Made by a program: the position numbers and the translations under genes
NCBI RefSeq assembly: GCF_033763495.1
Contig: NZ_JANRKL010000148.1
Location: forward strand, 1-64,000
Length of the DNA: 64,000 bases
Reading direction: 5' to 3'
Source: Haliscomenobacter sp033763495
Lineage (GTDB): Bacteria > Bacteroidota > Bacteroidia > Chitinophagales > Saprospiraceae
The notes under the pieces: generated by a model
Databases searched by the model: none
Told to the model about the DNA's origin: nothing
Seen by the model: the letters and a program-made list of their open reading frames with translations, nothing else
Part shown: positions 50,755-60,032 of the stretch, one piece after another
Layout of the letters: every line of letters starts with the position of its first letter
How positions within the stretch are numbered: the first letter of the stretch is position 1

Positions 50755-50802
50755 GTTTGACTACAAATAATGAATTTTTGGTAGGACTACCTAAAGATGT
50801 GG

Positions 50803-50833
50803 TTGTAGGTACTTAAAATATTATCTATCTTTA
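50803..50833 (+). promoter_or_regulatory. Promoter-like sequence for the second cyclase
   Basis: TTG at 50803-50805 and TATCTTTA at 50826-50833 are 20 bases apart. The -7 differs from TAnnTTTG only at the last base. A transcript from here would have a leader of about 20-25 bases before the ATG at 50860. Confidence 0.4.
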
Positions 50834-50859
50834 CCTGACCTTCTTATAATCCTGCTATC

Positions 50860-52425
50860 ATGAAATCTATTTTGACTACAATTGGCATCATGTGCTTTTC
50901 CTGTTTTTTGATCGCTCAGGACGGCATTACCGACAAAAAAGCACAACTCAATCAGTATCTTTCTCAAGCACAACAACTCACTGCACAAGGTAATCATACT
51001 CAAGCTGCCGAAATAGGAGAAAAAGCAGTGGCGGTTGCTACTGAGTTGTATGATTTCAGCTATCTGGCTACGGCCCTCAATGTGTATGGGAAAGCCTTGA
51101 ACAACATAGGAGGGAAGCAAAAAATTAAGGCTGTCGCCAATTTGGAAAAAAGCCTACAGTTGGCGAAAGGCAAAAAGATGATTGAGCTGCAAAAAGAGAA
51201 CCTGGAAGTGCTCTCGATCATCGCCCGTGAGCGGGGAAAAGATCGAGACCTGAAGGAATACACCGAGCAATTAATGGCTTTGAATGGGGTAGCTGTTCCT
51301 TTACCGTCCAAAAGTCCAACCGTCACCCTCGACAATAAATCCAACCTCAAAGAAGAAAATGCCAAGTTGTACGAACAGGTTGCTGTATTGTCTTCAGAAT
51401 TGTCGAATAGCCATCAGAATAAATCGCAAAGCCAGGAATCCCTCAATCGGGAGCGCCAAAAATTGGTTGAAATTATCAGTACCCAGCAGGAGGCGATCAA
51501 GGACATGAATGAAAGGCAGGCTAAAGATGCCCTGTTGCTGTTGCAACAAAAGAAAATGGTAGATTCTCTATCCTACCTTAAAGCCTTCGACTCCATTCAA
51601 CTGGCCTCCAATAAAATGGCTTTGAATCAAAAAGAAGCGGAATTAAAACTCAAACACAGTGAGCGAAACCTCTTGCTCGTGCTGGCCGGAGTAATTTTCA
51701 TTATTGCGGCGGGTTTGTACAATCGCTTCCTCAACTTCAAGCGCAACAACGCAGTTCTGGAAGAAAAAAACCGCATTATTCAGGAAGAACGCCAACGTTC
51801 AGAGAACCTCTTGCTCAATATCTTGCCTTCTTCCATCGCTGAAGAACTCAAAACCCTTGGACACGCCAATACCCGCCGTTACGACAGCGTCTCGGTACTG
51901 TTTGCCGACTTTAAAAACTTCACCAATATTGCAGAAAAATTGACTCCGGAGGAACTAGTTTCCGAGCTCGACCTCTGTTTCAAAGGATTTGACAAAATCA
52001 TGGGTAAATACGGCATGGAAAAAATCAAAACCATCGGTGATGCTTATATGTGTGCGGGTGGTTTACCGGATCCTTATCAGTCCAATCCCACCAAGGTGAT
52101 TCAGGCCGCATTTGAGATGCAAAACTTCCTCGAAGTGCTCAAAGAACAACGCATGCGCGAAGGGCGGCCCTATTTTGAAGCCCGCATCGGTATCCACACT
52201 GGCCCCATTATTGCCGGGGTTGTGGGCGAAAAGAAATTTGCCTACGACATCTGGGGTGATACCGTAAACGTGGCTGCCCGGATGGAATCCAATAGCGATG
52301 CTGGAAAAGTCAATATCTCTTCATCTACGTATGAACTGGTCAAAGACAGTTTTAAGTGTGAATACCGGGGAAAAATCAGCGTGAAAAATAAGGGTGAGGT
52401 GGAAATGTATTGGGTGGAGAATTAA
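50860..52425 (+). CDS. TPR/coiled-coil class III adenylate/guanylate cyclase (second copy)
   Basis: This 521-residue protein has a signal peptide ending at FLIAQDG, followed by two or three TPR-like repeats, a long coiled coil (residues 165-260), a membrane helix LLLVLAGVIFIIAAGLY, the linker SENLLLNILPSSIAEELKTL and the cyclase domain. Active-site motifs are VSVLFADFKNFTNI (metal Asp), EKIKTIGDAYMCAGG (Lys and second metal Asp) and YDIWGDTVNVAARMES (Asp, Asn, Arg), so it should be catalytic. The Lys/Asp pair points to ATP. It is a paralogue of 14379-16163 but has fewer TPRs and more coiled coil. It probably senses something in the periplasm. Confidence 0.92.
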   Translation: MKSILTTIGIMCFSCFLIAQDGITDKKAQLNQYLSQAQQLTAQGNHTQAAEIGEKAVAVATELYDFSYLATALNVYGKALNNIGGKQKIKAVANLEKSLQLAKGKKMIELQKENLEVLSIIARERGKDRDLKEYTEQLMALNGVAVPLPSKSPTVTLDNKSNLKEENAKLYEQVAVLSSELSNSHQNKSQSQESLNRERQKLVEIISTQQEAIKDMNERQAKDALLLLQQKKMVDSLSYLKAFDSIQLASNKMALNQKEAELKLKHSERNLLLVLAGVIFIIAAGLYNRFLNFKRNNAVLEEKNRIIQEERQRSENLLLNILPSSIAEELKTLGHANTRRYDSVSVLFADFKNFTNIAEKLTPEELVSELDLCFKGFDKIMGKYGMEKIKTIGDAYMCAGGLPDPYQSNPTKVIQAAFEMQNFLEVLKEQRMREGRPYFEARIGIHTGPIIAGVVGEKKFAYDIWGDTVNVAARMESNSDAGKVNISSSTYELVKDSFKCEYRGKISVKNKGEVEMYWVEN

Positions 52426-52537
52426 CCAAGAAAACCTAATATTAACAATAAAAATACCTTTATTGAGCTAATGGTTTAACTAACTCAATTTACATTTGTG
52501 TTTAATGACGTGGGAAGAAATTAGAAACCATTTAATC

Positions 52538-53767
52538 ATGAAGGTATTACAAATGAAAACAGGAATTATCCTGATTTTTTGCTTTTCGAACATTTTTGCT
52601 CAAGCCCAGATCAACTTTGAAAAAGGTTATTTTATAGACAATCAAGGTAATAGAAAAGAATGTTTGATAAAAAACAATGGCTGGCAAAACAATCCTGAAC
52701 GATTTCAATTTCAAGAAATTAATGGGGAGCAAATCCTAGATGCCAATTTGGAGACCGCCCAGGAATTTGGAATTTCTAAGCAGTTCAAATACATACGTGC
52801 TAGCGCTAAATTAGATAGAGCTCGTGATTCAGACAAGAGTCTAGACCTCGAAGATGAAACCCTTTTTTTAAAAACATTGGTGGAAGGCCAGGCTAGTTTG
52901 TATGTCTTTAGGCAAGGCAATCTGGTTCAATTTTATTTCAGACTAAATGGCCAGCCTTTTGAACTGTTGATTTACAAAAGATATTTAAGGGTAGTCGAGA
53001 AGGAGAGTTTGTCTGGATTTAATATAGCAGAAAAAGTAGAGCAGGATTTGACCTATCGTAGGCAGCTTTGGGAAAAAATTCGTTGCGAAGGAATGGGGTT
53101 TGCAAGCGTTGACACTACCAAATACAGGGAGGAAGAGCTAATTGATTATTTTGTACAATACAACCAATGCATCGGAAGCCCAGTGGTCAATTACGCGGAT
53201 TTTAAGCCACATAAAGACCTTTTTAACTTATCGATTCGCCCCGGTTGGTCGCTTGCCTCTTTGAGCACATCGGACCTCGATGACAATGTGGATATTGACT
53301 TTGCAGGTGCCCAAAACTTTCGTCTGGGAGTCGAAGTAGAATTTTTTTTATCATTTAATCACAACAAATGGGCTTTTACAATTGAGCCAAACTATCAGTC
53401 CTATCGAGCAAGTTGGATCAGAAAGATCCCTGATACAGCCTATCAACAGCAACGTATATCCGTCAGCTATCACTCGATAGAAGTGCCAATTGGGCTTAGG
53501 TATTACCTGTATTCGAAAAACCCAGATCGATGGTTCATCGACCTGGCAGGGAGCCTTAACTTTGCGATTGATTCCAAAATTGATTTTGAAACAATCGACG
53601 ACCTGCGAATTGTACCCAATCCAAATTTGGTGGCAGGATTGGGCTACGCTCATAAAAACTATAGCATTGAACTTCGGGGGAGCACAAAACGTGAGATATT
53701 GCGCAATTACCTTTTCAGGGAAAGTAACTTTCGGTTCCTGTCGATTGTTGCAGGGTATAAATTTTGA
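52538..53767 (+). CDS. Outer-membrane beta-barrel protein
   Basis: The protein has 409 residues from the ATG at 52538 (MKVLQMKTGIILIFCFSNIF). A start at 52553 (MKTG) is also possible, while 52496 would add residues before the signal. The first half (INFEKGYFIDNQGNRKECLI, through NPERFQFQEING) resembles conserved N-terminal domains of Bacteroidota outer-membrane proteins. The second half has eight or so amphipathic strands ending FRFLSIVAGYKF, with a terminal aromatic residue as in barrel proteins (PorT-like). It probably resides in the outer membrane. Its 5' neighbour is the second cyclase, 112 bases away. Confidence 0.7.
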   Translation: MKVLQMKTGIILIFCFSNIFAQAQINFEKGYFIDNQGNRKECLIKNNGWQNNPERFQFQEINGEQILDANLETAQEFGISKQFKYIRASAKLDRARDSDKSLDLEDETLFLKTLVEGQASLYVFRQGNLVQFYFRLNGQPFELLIYKRYLRVVEKESLSGFNIAEKVEQDLTYRRQLWEKIRCEGMGFASVDTTKYREEELIDYFVQYNQCIGSPVVNYADFKPHKDLFNLSIRPGWSLASLSTSDLDDNVDIDFAGAQNFRLGVEVEFFLSFNHNKWAFTIEPNYQSYRASWIRKIPDTAYQQQRISVSYHSIEVPIGLRYYLYSKNPDRWFIDLAGSLNFAIDSKIDFETIDDLRIVPNPNLVAGLGYAHKNYSIELRGSTKREILRNYLFRESNFRFLSIVAGYKF

Positions 53768-53788
53768 AACTCATTATTGTGGTGGGCA

Positions 53789-55036
53789 CTAATTCTCATG
53801 CTCCCGCCCCTGAATTTTCCCCTTTTTCAAGCCTGCCTCCAGCGCCTTTATCTCCTCCAACTCCTTTTCATCTGGTTTGAAACTGAGTTTGCGCAGATCT
53901 GGTTTGCCCGCATCCACCCAGGCACTGTACCAGGCGTTGCTCACCGCCTGAATGGAGGCCCGCCAGCGAGCTTCAACCATGCCTCGCATGGCCTCCTGGT
54001 AGGCTTGCGCAAAGGCCGTGCACTGGGTTCGAATGGTCACCCCCAGGCGTTCTTCAAAACAAAATTGCTCATCAAGCCGCAGGGTTTGCTTCAGGCGTTT
54101 TTCGATTAACAAAACCGAATCCACCAAACTGTTGCTCGCCAAGACTATTTTCCAATAATAATCCTGAGGGTTGGTGATGTATTCCGCTACGCCTACAAAG
54201 TTGTCATATGTTTTATCCGCAAACAATTCTGGGATGCGGCTTTCCCAAAAAGCGTGGATGCCGATTTGATCACTCAATTGGCCATTGTAGTTTTTAGTGG
54301 TGTGTAGTGGCACATGGGCATCACCAATGTAATGCCCAATTTCGGCGGATAAACGCAGGATGGCAGCCACATTGCGGGTATAAAATGCCTCGGTCAGGCG
54401 GCGTTGCATGTGCAGCAGATTGTAAGGCAAGATGCCGTGTTCGGAAAGGCGATCTTCGGCAAAAACGCTGCGGCAGGGCAATGCTGCGCCTAATAATTTG
54501 GCTAAACTGTCGGGTGCGACCTGCCAGTTTTCCTCGTAGTATTGGGGAAAGATGTTTTCGTTGTAAAATTTTTGATAATCTTTCCAACTGAGACCTCTCC
54601 CGTTGATACTGCGGTTGTTGTCAAGTCCAAGCAGGCGTTGGTTTTCGTAGCGGGTAACACCATCCCCAATGATTTTGATGGTGTCGCCTTGTAAATCGAC
54701 CAGAAAAACATCGGTGTAACGGGCCAGTGCCTCGTTCCAGCCCCGGGGTAAGTCTGGGAAAGGCGCTTTACCATATTGATCCAGGTCCATGAAATGCCTG
54801 GGCCCTTCATGGCGGCTGGCGTAGCGGCGCTTATCGGGATCAACCGCGTGCTCGGTGATGTATTCGATGTTTTGTTTGTAAAAAGGAATCAACTCAGGTG
54901 GCAGCGCAAAAACGGCCAGACGGTTGATGCGGCGATGGCCAAAGAAGCCCCAATCTGGCTCAGGACCGGGATCGGGTCCATTGGCGAAGCAGGTGATGGA
55001 CCAGAGGAATAGGCAGGAAAAAAACTGAATTTTCAT
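53789..55036 (-). CDS. Zinc-dependent phospholipase C / S1-P1 nuclease-fold protein
   Basis: This 415-residue protein has a signal peptide (MKIQFFSCLFLWSITCF, then ANG). The N-terminal Trp of the mature form, DWGFFGHRRINRLAVF, and the His/Asp ligands in RHFMDLDQYG, IGHYIGDAHVPLHTTKN and HAFWESRIPELF match the trinuclear zinc pattern of the S1/P1 nuclease and zinc-dependent phospholipase C superfamily. Expected activity is hydrolysis of phosphodiester or phospholipid bonds outside the cell. The C-terminal 60 residues are a charged tail. It is convergent with the outer-membrane protein gene. Confidence 0.85.
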   Translation of the reverse strand: MKIQFFSCLFLWSITCFANGPDPGPEPDWGFFGHRRINRLAVFALPPELIPFYKQNIEYITEHAVDPDKRRYASRHEGPRHFMDLDQYGKAPFPDLPRGWNEALARYTDVFLVDLQGDTIKIIGDGVTRYENQRLLGLDNNRSINGRGLSWKDYQKFYNENIFPQYYEENWQVAPDSLAKLLGAALPCRSVFAEDRLSEHGILPYNLLHMQRRLTEAFYTRNVAAILRLSAEIGHYIGDAHVPLHTTKNYNGQLSDQIGIHAFWESRIPELFADKTYDNFVGVAEYITNPQDYYWKIVLASNSLVDSVLLIEKRLKQTLRLDEQFCFEERLGVTIRTQCTAFAQAYQEAMRGMVEARWRASIQAVSNAWYSAWVDAGKPDLRKLSFKPDEKELEEIKALEAGLKKGKIQGREHEN

Positions 55037-55111
55037 GGCGGAATTTTTGGGCTATAAACCTGGCCTAAATTAGGGGGTTCTTGGCTTATTTTTGCAAGTC
55101 ATCAAGCGGAA

Positions 55112-57184
55112 TTATTTGTCCTTGTTTTCTTCCAATTCAACCTGGAGATTCAGTAAGTCCTTTTTGAGCTTGAAGTAGGTATCCTGCAAGACCGTTTCAT
55201 AGCCGCTTATACTGCTAAATAATACATTTAAGGCATCATCATTGTAGGCAGTTTGGTTAAAATATTGCCATTGTTTTCCGCAATACACACTAAGGTGCTT
55301 CCTCATTTCAGGAACAAGGGCAGCTTGATAAATGGGCTCATCCAATATATGCCTAATGGCCACCTTGAGTTTTTCTTCCCATCCCTGGAGCACGGCTAGG
55401 TTGCCTTCAATGGTTTTAACGGGCAATTTTTCTTCGGTGAAAGTAAGTAAATTGCGTATCTCCTGAGCGAGTTGCTGTTTTTCAGGATAAGCACGGTCAT
55501 ATTCAATGAAGGTTTTATAGTGTTGAACCAGGGTTTCAGTGCGTGAGGCCTTTTGCGCCAGCGTATAAAAATACCTGAAAATAGCCAGGTCATGGGTTTT
55601 GATCTTTGCTTTGGCAGTTTCCAGCTCTTGTTGCAAACGGGGAATCAATTTTGGTATTTCTTTCAGGCGGTATTTTTTGCCAGCATAGTCCAGGGTTTTT
55701 ACCACATATGTGCCTTTTTGGATGGATTCTAGCCAGGCCAGATCATTTTCCAGCCCATGAAATCCATACATCAAGTCAATGGCGGAGGGATCGAAAAGAG
55801 CAGTACCAGCTGGAGCCAATTCAGTATGCCCAACTGAGGCTAAAAGTTCATCCGGCATGTGGCTTATGGGATTGTGCTGATCGTAATACCCATTGTAAAA
55901 ACTGGAAAAACTGCTTTTTTCATAATTGGCCGAATAGGCTTCCTGAAAACTGCTTAAGTCCTCGTCCTGGGGTGGAGTTTGGTATTCAACAGGCTTGAAG
56001 AGCATTTGGGTTAATTGGATTTGCCACTTCGGGAGTTGGTCAAACAGCTGATCAGCTGGCTGCTCTTCCAGCGCACTGGCCGGGATGTTCAAGACTTGTA
56101 AAGCTTTAACCCGGTCAGGGGTGCTGGGGTGAGAAGCCCATTGATCGTTGATCACCAACTTAGACTTGTTGTAGCGATTGTTGCCAAGGTCGATTTGGGG
56201 AAGCCCGTTTTGGATAGGATATTCGTACCTTTTGGCTAGAAACTGCATCACAAAACGATGTTGTGGGTACACGTTTTGTGTTTTGATGGAGTTGGGAATC
56301 TTGCGGGTGTATTGATCAAGTACATCATTGAATACAGCATCTATAAAATCAATACGAGACAAACCGGTAATCATTGGTGCAGAACCAGTGACCCGGGCCG
56401 CCACCTCATCAGCATGAAACTCCATGGCCCGGCTGAGGCCCATGTAACTCACATTGACGAGGTTGTAAATTTTGCCCAAAATCCATTGAGTGAATCTGAT
56501 GAATTGTAAGCCCAACCAGACAAAAATCCAGAAATAACCCGATATGCTACTCCAACGTTGCAGCCAAAGGTTGAAGGTTTTGTTTTCAAACAGCAGGTTG
56601 TAAAGTACTTGATTCACCTGGTAAACGTAAGAGCCTACCTTCATCGACCCCTGTGAAAAGTGGCCGAATTCATGCGCTAAAATGGCCTTGAGCTCCGCTT
56701 TGCTGACGCCATTGACCAATCCAAGCCCAATTTCCAGGTTTTTTCTAACGGGGAAAAACATGCTCCAAAAACTGGAGTTATAAAACACTCCAGCATTGAC
56801 GTTTGAAGAGAGGTAAACTTTTTTGGGAAATTGGGTTTGCGTTTCCTCAACAATTTCCTGCAGCAAAGCAAACAACCTGGGCTCATCCGCTGCCTTTATT
56901 TCAATGAGATGTGAACGGTCAATGATGTTTCTTCGAAAAATAAATTTGATCAAAAAAATAAATACCATCACTCCCATCCCAATTACGCCCAGGCCTAGCA
57001 AGATGCCAAACAGGCCCAGATTGTCCAAAATAATGATACCGCCCAGCGAAATCGCAAATAATGAAATGAGGCTACCTGTAAGAAATAGGATCAGGTATAC
57101 AATGATGAATAGTACAATCGAAAAAATAGCCTTAGTCAAGTTGTTTTTGAAATCGGCAGAAATGGAGACCTGTTTAACTTCCAT
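55112..57184 (-). CDS. M48-family membrane metalloprotease
   Basis: This 690-residue protein has two to three membrane segments near residues 20-90. The zinc motif is HEFGH at 171-175 in LKAILAHEFGHFSQGSMKVG, and the third ligand is in MEFHADEVAARVTG (about residue 265). A membrane helix separates the two parts. The C-terminal 400 residues lack a named domain and are alpha-helical. M48 peptidases cut membrane or periplasmic proteins, and this large variant is common in Bacteroidota. The gene is monocistronic, with a strong terminator-like hairpin of the downstream GH3 gene at 57268. Confidence 0.9.
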   Translation of the reverse strand: MEVKQVSISADFKNNLTKAIFSIVLFIIVYLILFLTGSLISLFAISLGGIIILDNLGLFGILLGLGVIGMGVMVFIFLIKFIFRRNIIDRSHLIEIKAADEPRLFALLQEIVEETQTQFPKKVYLSSNVNAGVFYNSSFWSMFFPVRKNLEIGLGLVNGVSKAELKAILAHEFGHFSQGSMKVGSYVYQVNQVLYNLLFENKTFNLWLQRWSSISGYFWIFVWLGLQFIRFTQWILGKIYNLVNVSYMGLSRAMEFHADEVAARVTGSAPMITGLSRIDFIDAVFNDVLDQYTRKIPNSIKTQNVYPQHRFVMQFLAKRYEYPIQNGLPQIDLGNNRYNKSKLVINDQWASHPSTPDRVKALQVLNIPASALEEQPADQLFDQLPKWQIQLTQMLFKPVEYQTPPQDEDLSSFQEAYSANYEKSSFSSFYNGYYDQHNPISHMPDELLASVGHTELAPAGTALFDPSAIDLMYGFHGLENDLAWLESIQKGTYVVKTLDYAGKKYRLKEIPKLIPRLQQELETAKAKIKTHDLAIFRYFYTLAQKASRTETLVQHYKTFIEYDRAYPEKQQLAQEIRNLLTFTEEKLPVKTIEGNLAVLQGWEEKLKVAIRHILDEPIYQAALVPEMRKHLSVYCGKQWQYFNQTAYNDDALNVLFSSISGYETVLQDTYFKLKKDLLNLQVELEENKDK

Positions 57185-57267
57185 GGAGTTTGAGTTGTTA
57201 GGTGGTTAACGGATTTTAGGGGAAAGCAGTTCCGGGGATTTTTTAAGTAAGGTAAAAAATATTTAAA

Positions 57268-57313
57268 AGAAAAGGGCCAATTCAAGGCTGAAAGCTTGAA
57301 TTGGCCCTTTTCT
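57268..57313 (-). terminator. Intrinsic terminator of the GH3 gene
   Basis: AGAAAAGGGCCAATTCAAG at 57268-57286 pairs perfectly with CTTGAATTGGCCCTTTTCT at 57295-57313 around an 8-base loop. On the minus strand it is followed by a T-rich run (TTTAAATATTTTTT). It begins 16 bases past the GH3 stop. Confidence 0.8.
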
Positions 57314-57328
57314 CCTTTTGGTATTGCA

Positions 57329-59626
57329 TTATTTCAAACTAAACCCAGCCTCCTTTACCTCACTGCTGCTCGTACCCACGAATACCAGAAACTCACCTGG
57401 CTCGGCTACGAATTTTAATTCTCCATTGTAGAATTTCAAATCTTCAACACCAAGGGCGAAAGTTACGGTTTTAGATTCTCCTTTTTTCAAAGCGATTTTT
57501 TGGAAACCCTTCAGTTCCTTCACTGGTGGAGTGATGCTGCGCACCTTGTCACGGATGTACAATTGCACGACCTCTTCGCCATCGTAATTGCCCGTATTGG
57601 TAACGGTTACACTGACGTTGATGGCGTCTTTGGGTACGGCCATCGACAGGGTGTTTTTGCTCAAAGTGATTGGGCTGTACTCGAATTTGGTGTAACTCAA
57701 GCCATGTCCAAAAGGATACAGCGGGCTATTGGGTACATCCAGGTAATTGGATTGGAATTTCGCAAAATCTACCCCATTGCCGCCATAAGGACGCCCAGTG
57801 TTTTTGTAGCTGTAATAAATCGGGATTTGCCCGGCGTTGCGTGGGAAAGTAGCCGACAATTTACCGGAAGGATTCACGTCGCCAAATAACACATCGGCGA
57901 TGGCATTTCCTGCTTCAGTACCGCCAAACCATACGTTCAGAATGGCGGGAATGTTGTCGTGCTCCCATTGAATGGCCAGCGGGCGGCCAGTGAAAAGCAC
58001 CAAAACCACTGGTTTGCCAGTTTTGATCAAAGCCTTCAACAAGTCTCTTTGGTTTTCTGGAATCTCGATGTCCGAACGGCTGGAAGCTTCTCCGGTCATC
58101 TCTGCAGCTTCGCCAAGCGCAGCTACTACCACGTCTGCTTTTTGAGCGGTGGCTACAGCTTCCGCAATCATGTCCGCATCGCTGCGGGGGTCGCGGTTGG
58201 TCGGTTTGCCAAAGATGCTTACGTTGGCATCCAGGCGGGCGTTGCTGTAGATGTTGCTGCCGCGAGCCTTGAGAATGGTCACATTACCAGCTACATTTTT
58301 GATGCCTTCCTCCAGAGAAACACATTTGGTAAAATCACCGGATACACTCCAGGTGCCCGCCATGTTTTCCTTGTTGTCGGCGAGTGGGCCGATCAGGGCA
58401 ATGGTACCCCGTTTGGGCAGAGGCAAGGTCTGTTGGTTGTTTTTCAACAATACAAAAGATTTACCTGCTGCTTTGCGTGCTTCGGTGCGGTGCTCGGTAG
58501 TGAAAATTTCGGTTTTGGCCCGGTTTTCATCACAATATCGGTAGGGGTCGGTAAACAATCCCAGGTCGTATTTCATCTCCAGTACTCGGCGGCAGGCCAG
58601 GTCAATTTGGGCCTGAGTTACTTTTTGTTCCCGCAGCGACTTACCCAGGGTATTCACATAACTTTCACTGACCATATCCATGTCATTCCCAGCCATCAAA
58701 GCCTTGGCTGCTACGGTTTGTAAATCGCCCAAGCCGTGATTAACCATCTCGCTTATCCCCGTATAGTCTGAAACCACCAATCCTTTGAAGCCCCATTGGC
58801 GGCGCAGCAGGTCGGTCAGCAACCACTTATTGGCAGTAGCGGGCACCCCGTCAATTTCGTTGAAAGAGGCCATAATCGAGCCCGCTCCGGCATCCAGCGC
58901 GGCCTTGTAGGGTGGCAGGTATTCGTTATACATGCGCACCTTGCTCATGTCGGTGGTATGGTAATCGCGGCCCGCTTCAGCCGCGCCATAGAGCGCAAAG
59001 TGTTTGACGCAGGCCATCATGGTATTGGTTTGGGCATAGCCCTTGCCCTGATAACCTTTCACCATTGCTTTGGCAATTTGGGAACCCAGGTAGGGGTCTT
59101 CCCCCGAACCTTCGGCAATGCGCCCCCAGCGTGGATCCCGCGCAATGTCGACCATTGGAGAGAAAGTCCAAAAAATGCCATCGGCGGTGGCTTCTACGGC
59201 TGAAATTCGTGCCATTTTTTCAATCAGGCTCATGTCCCAACTGCTGGAGATGCCCAGCGGAATGGGGAATAAGGTTTTATACCCATGGATCACGTCCATC
59301 CCAAAAATCATCGGAATTTTCAGGCGGCTTTGGTTGACGGCCAACTCCTGGATTTTGCGGATGCGGCCAGGAGTAGAAACACTAAAAATACCACCGATTC
59401 TGCCAGCTTTGATCTTGGTTTCTACATCGGTACTTACCGATGAACCTGTGGTGGCTTCACCGCCAACCACCAGATTCAATTGCCCCAACTTTTCGTCCAG
59501 GGTCATTTTTTTCATCAAAGCGAGGACATAGGCCTCACGTTTGGCCAGATAAGCGGCATTCGGTTGTTGAGCAAAAAGACTCAGTGCAGTGCTGAGTGCT
59601 AAAATGAGTGCGAGTTGATGCTTCAT
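57329..59626 (-). CDS. Secreted GH3 beta-glucosidase (BglX-like)
   Basis: This 765-residue protein has a signal peptide ending LFAQQPN. The GH3 N-terminal barrel has FGMDVIHGYKTLFPIPLGIS and KHFALYGAAEAGRDYHTTDM (KH motif), with the nucleophile Asp in GLVVSDYTGISEM near residue 290. The C-terminal domain has EMTGEASSRSDIEIPENQRD, with the likely acid Glu, and RPLAIQWEHDNIPAILNVWF. A fibronectin-like FnIII domain closes the protein (VTVTNTGNYDGEEVVQLYIR). It should cleave terminal beta-linked glucose or xylose from oligosaccharides in the periplasm. Length is typical of BglX. It is terminated by the hairpin at 57268-57313. Confidence 0.94.
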   Translation of the reverse strand: MKHQLALILALSTALSLFAQQPNAAYLAKREAYVLALMKKMTLDEKLGQLNLVVGGEATTGSSVSTDVETKIKAGRIGGIFSVSTPGRIRKIQELAVNQSRLKIPMIFGMDVIHGYKTLFPIPLGISSSWDMSLIEKMARISAVEATADGIFWTFSPMVDIARDPRWGRIAEGSGEDPYLGSQIAKAMVKGYQGKGYAQTNTMMACVKHFALYGAAEAGRDYHTTDMSKVRMYNEYLPPYKAALDAGAGSIMASFNEIDGVPATANKWLLTDLLRRQWGFKGLVVSDYTGISEMVNHGLGDLQTVAAKALMAGNDMDMVSESYVNTLGKSLREQKVTQAQIDLACRRVLEMKYDLGLFTDPYRYCDENRAKTEIFTTEHRTEARKAAGKSFVLLKNNQQTLPLPKRGTIALIGPLADNKENMAGTWSVSGDFTKCVSLEEGIKNVAGNVTILKARGSNIYSNARLDANVSIFGKPTNRDPRSDADMIAEAVATAQKADVVVAALGEAAEMTGEASSRSDIEIPENQRDLLKALIKTGKPVVLVLFTGRPLAIQWEHDNIPAILNVWFGGTEAGNAIADVLFGDVNPSGKLSATFPRNAGQIPIYYSYKNTGRPYGGNGVDFAKFQSNYLDVPNSPLYPFGHGLSYTKFEYSPITLSKNTLSMAVPKDAINVSVTVTNTGNYDGEEVVQLYIRDKVRSITPPVKELKGFQKIALKKGESKTVTFALGVEDLKFYNGELKFVAEPGEFLVFVGTSSSEVKEAGFSLK

Positions 59627-60032
59627 GATGCAGTTTGTATTTAGGAGTTGCCGTTACCGCACAGGGTGGGTATAGCAGCTTTGGAAAACAAATTAAGGAC
59701 AATTTTGGGGATTCAAGTTAATTCAAAGATTGATGAGCATAGGCTTTATCGGGAGATTTTCATCAATGAAGTAGTCAGAGTGAGGTGCCCTCCAGGCCAT
59801 GACCTTTTTATTCGCGAATCAGAAAGCACAAATGGAATGTTCTTTTTGTATCTGTATTTTACGAAAAAGTCCTTGTGTTGCATTGTTATTCCTGTCAATT
59901 TTGTGCCTTCAAGCAATCACAATTAAGCTCAATATTTAAGATCTAAGCGACTTAATGGTTGCTATTGGATTAGATGTGGCCATTTATAGATGTTGCTTTA
60001 GTATCCACGATTCTCTAATTAAAATCATCTGA
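59627..60032. other. Divergent intergenic region, no gene recognised
   Basis: This stretch separates the start of the GH3 gene from the start of the DUF3500 gene and must contain promoters for both. A 92-codon open frame at 59648-59926 lacks any family resemblance and is likely noise. I see no clear -33/-7 pair, riboswitch or repeat. Confidence 0.3.

Noticed and set aside
59648..59926. A 92-codon open frame between the GH3 and DUF3500 genes
   Set aside because: No domain, signal or conserved motif, and it would overlap the promoter region of both flanking genes.
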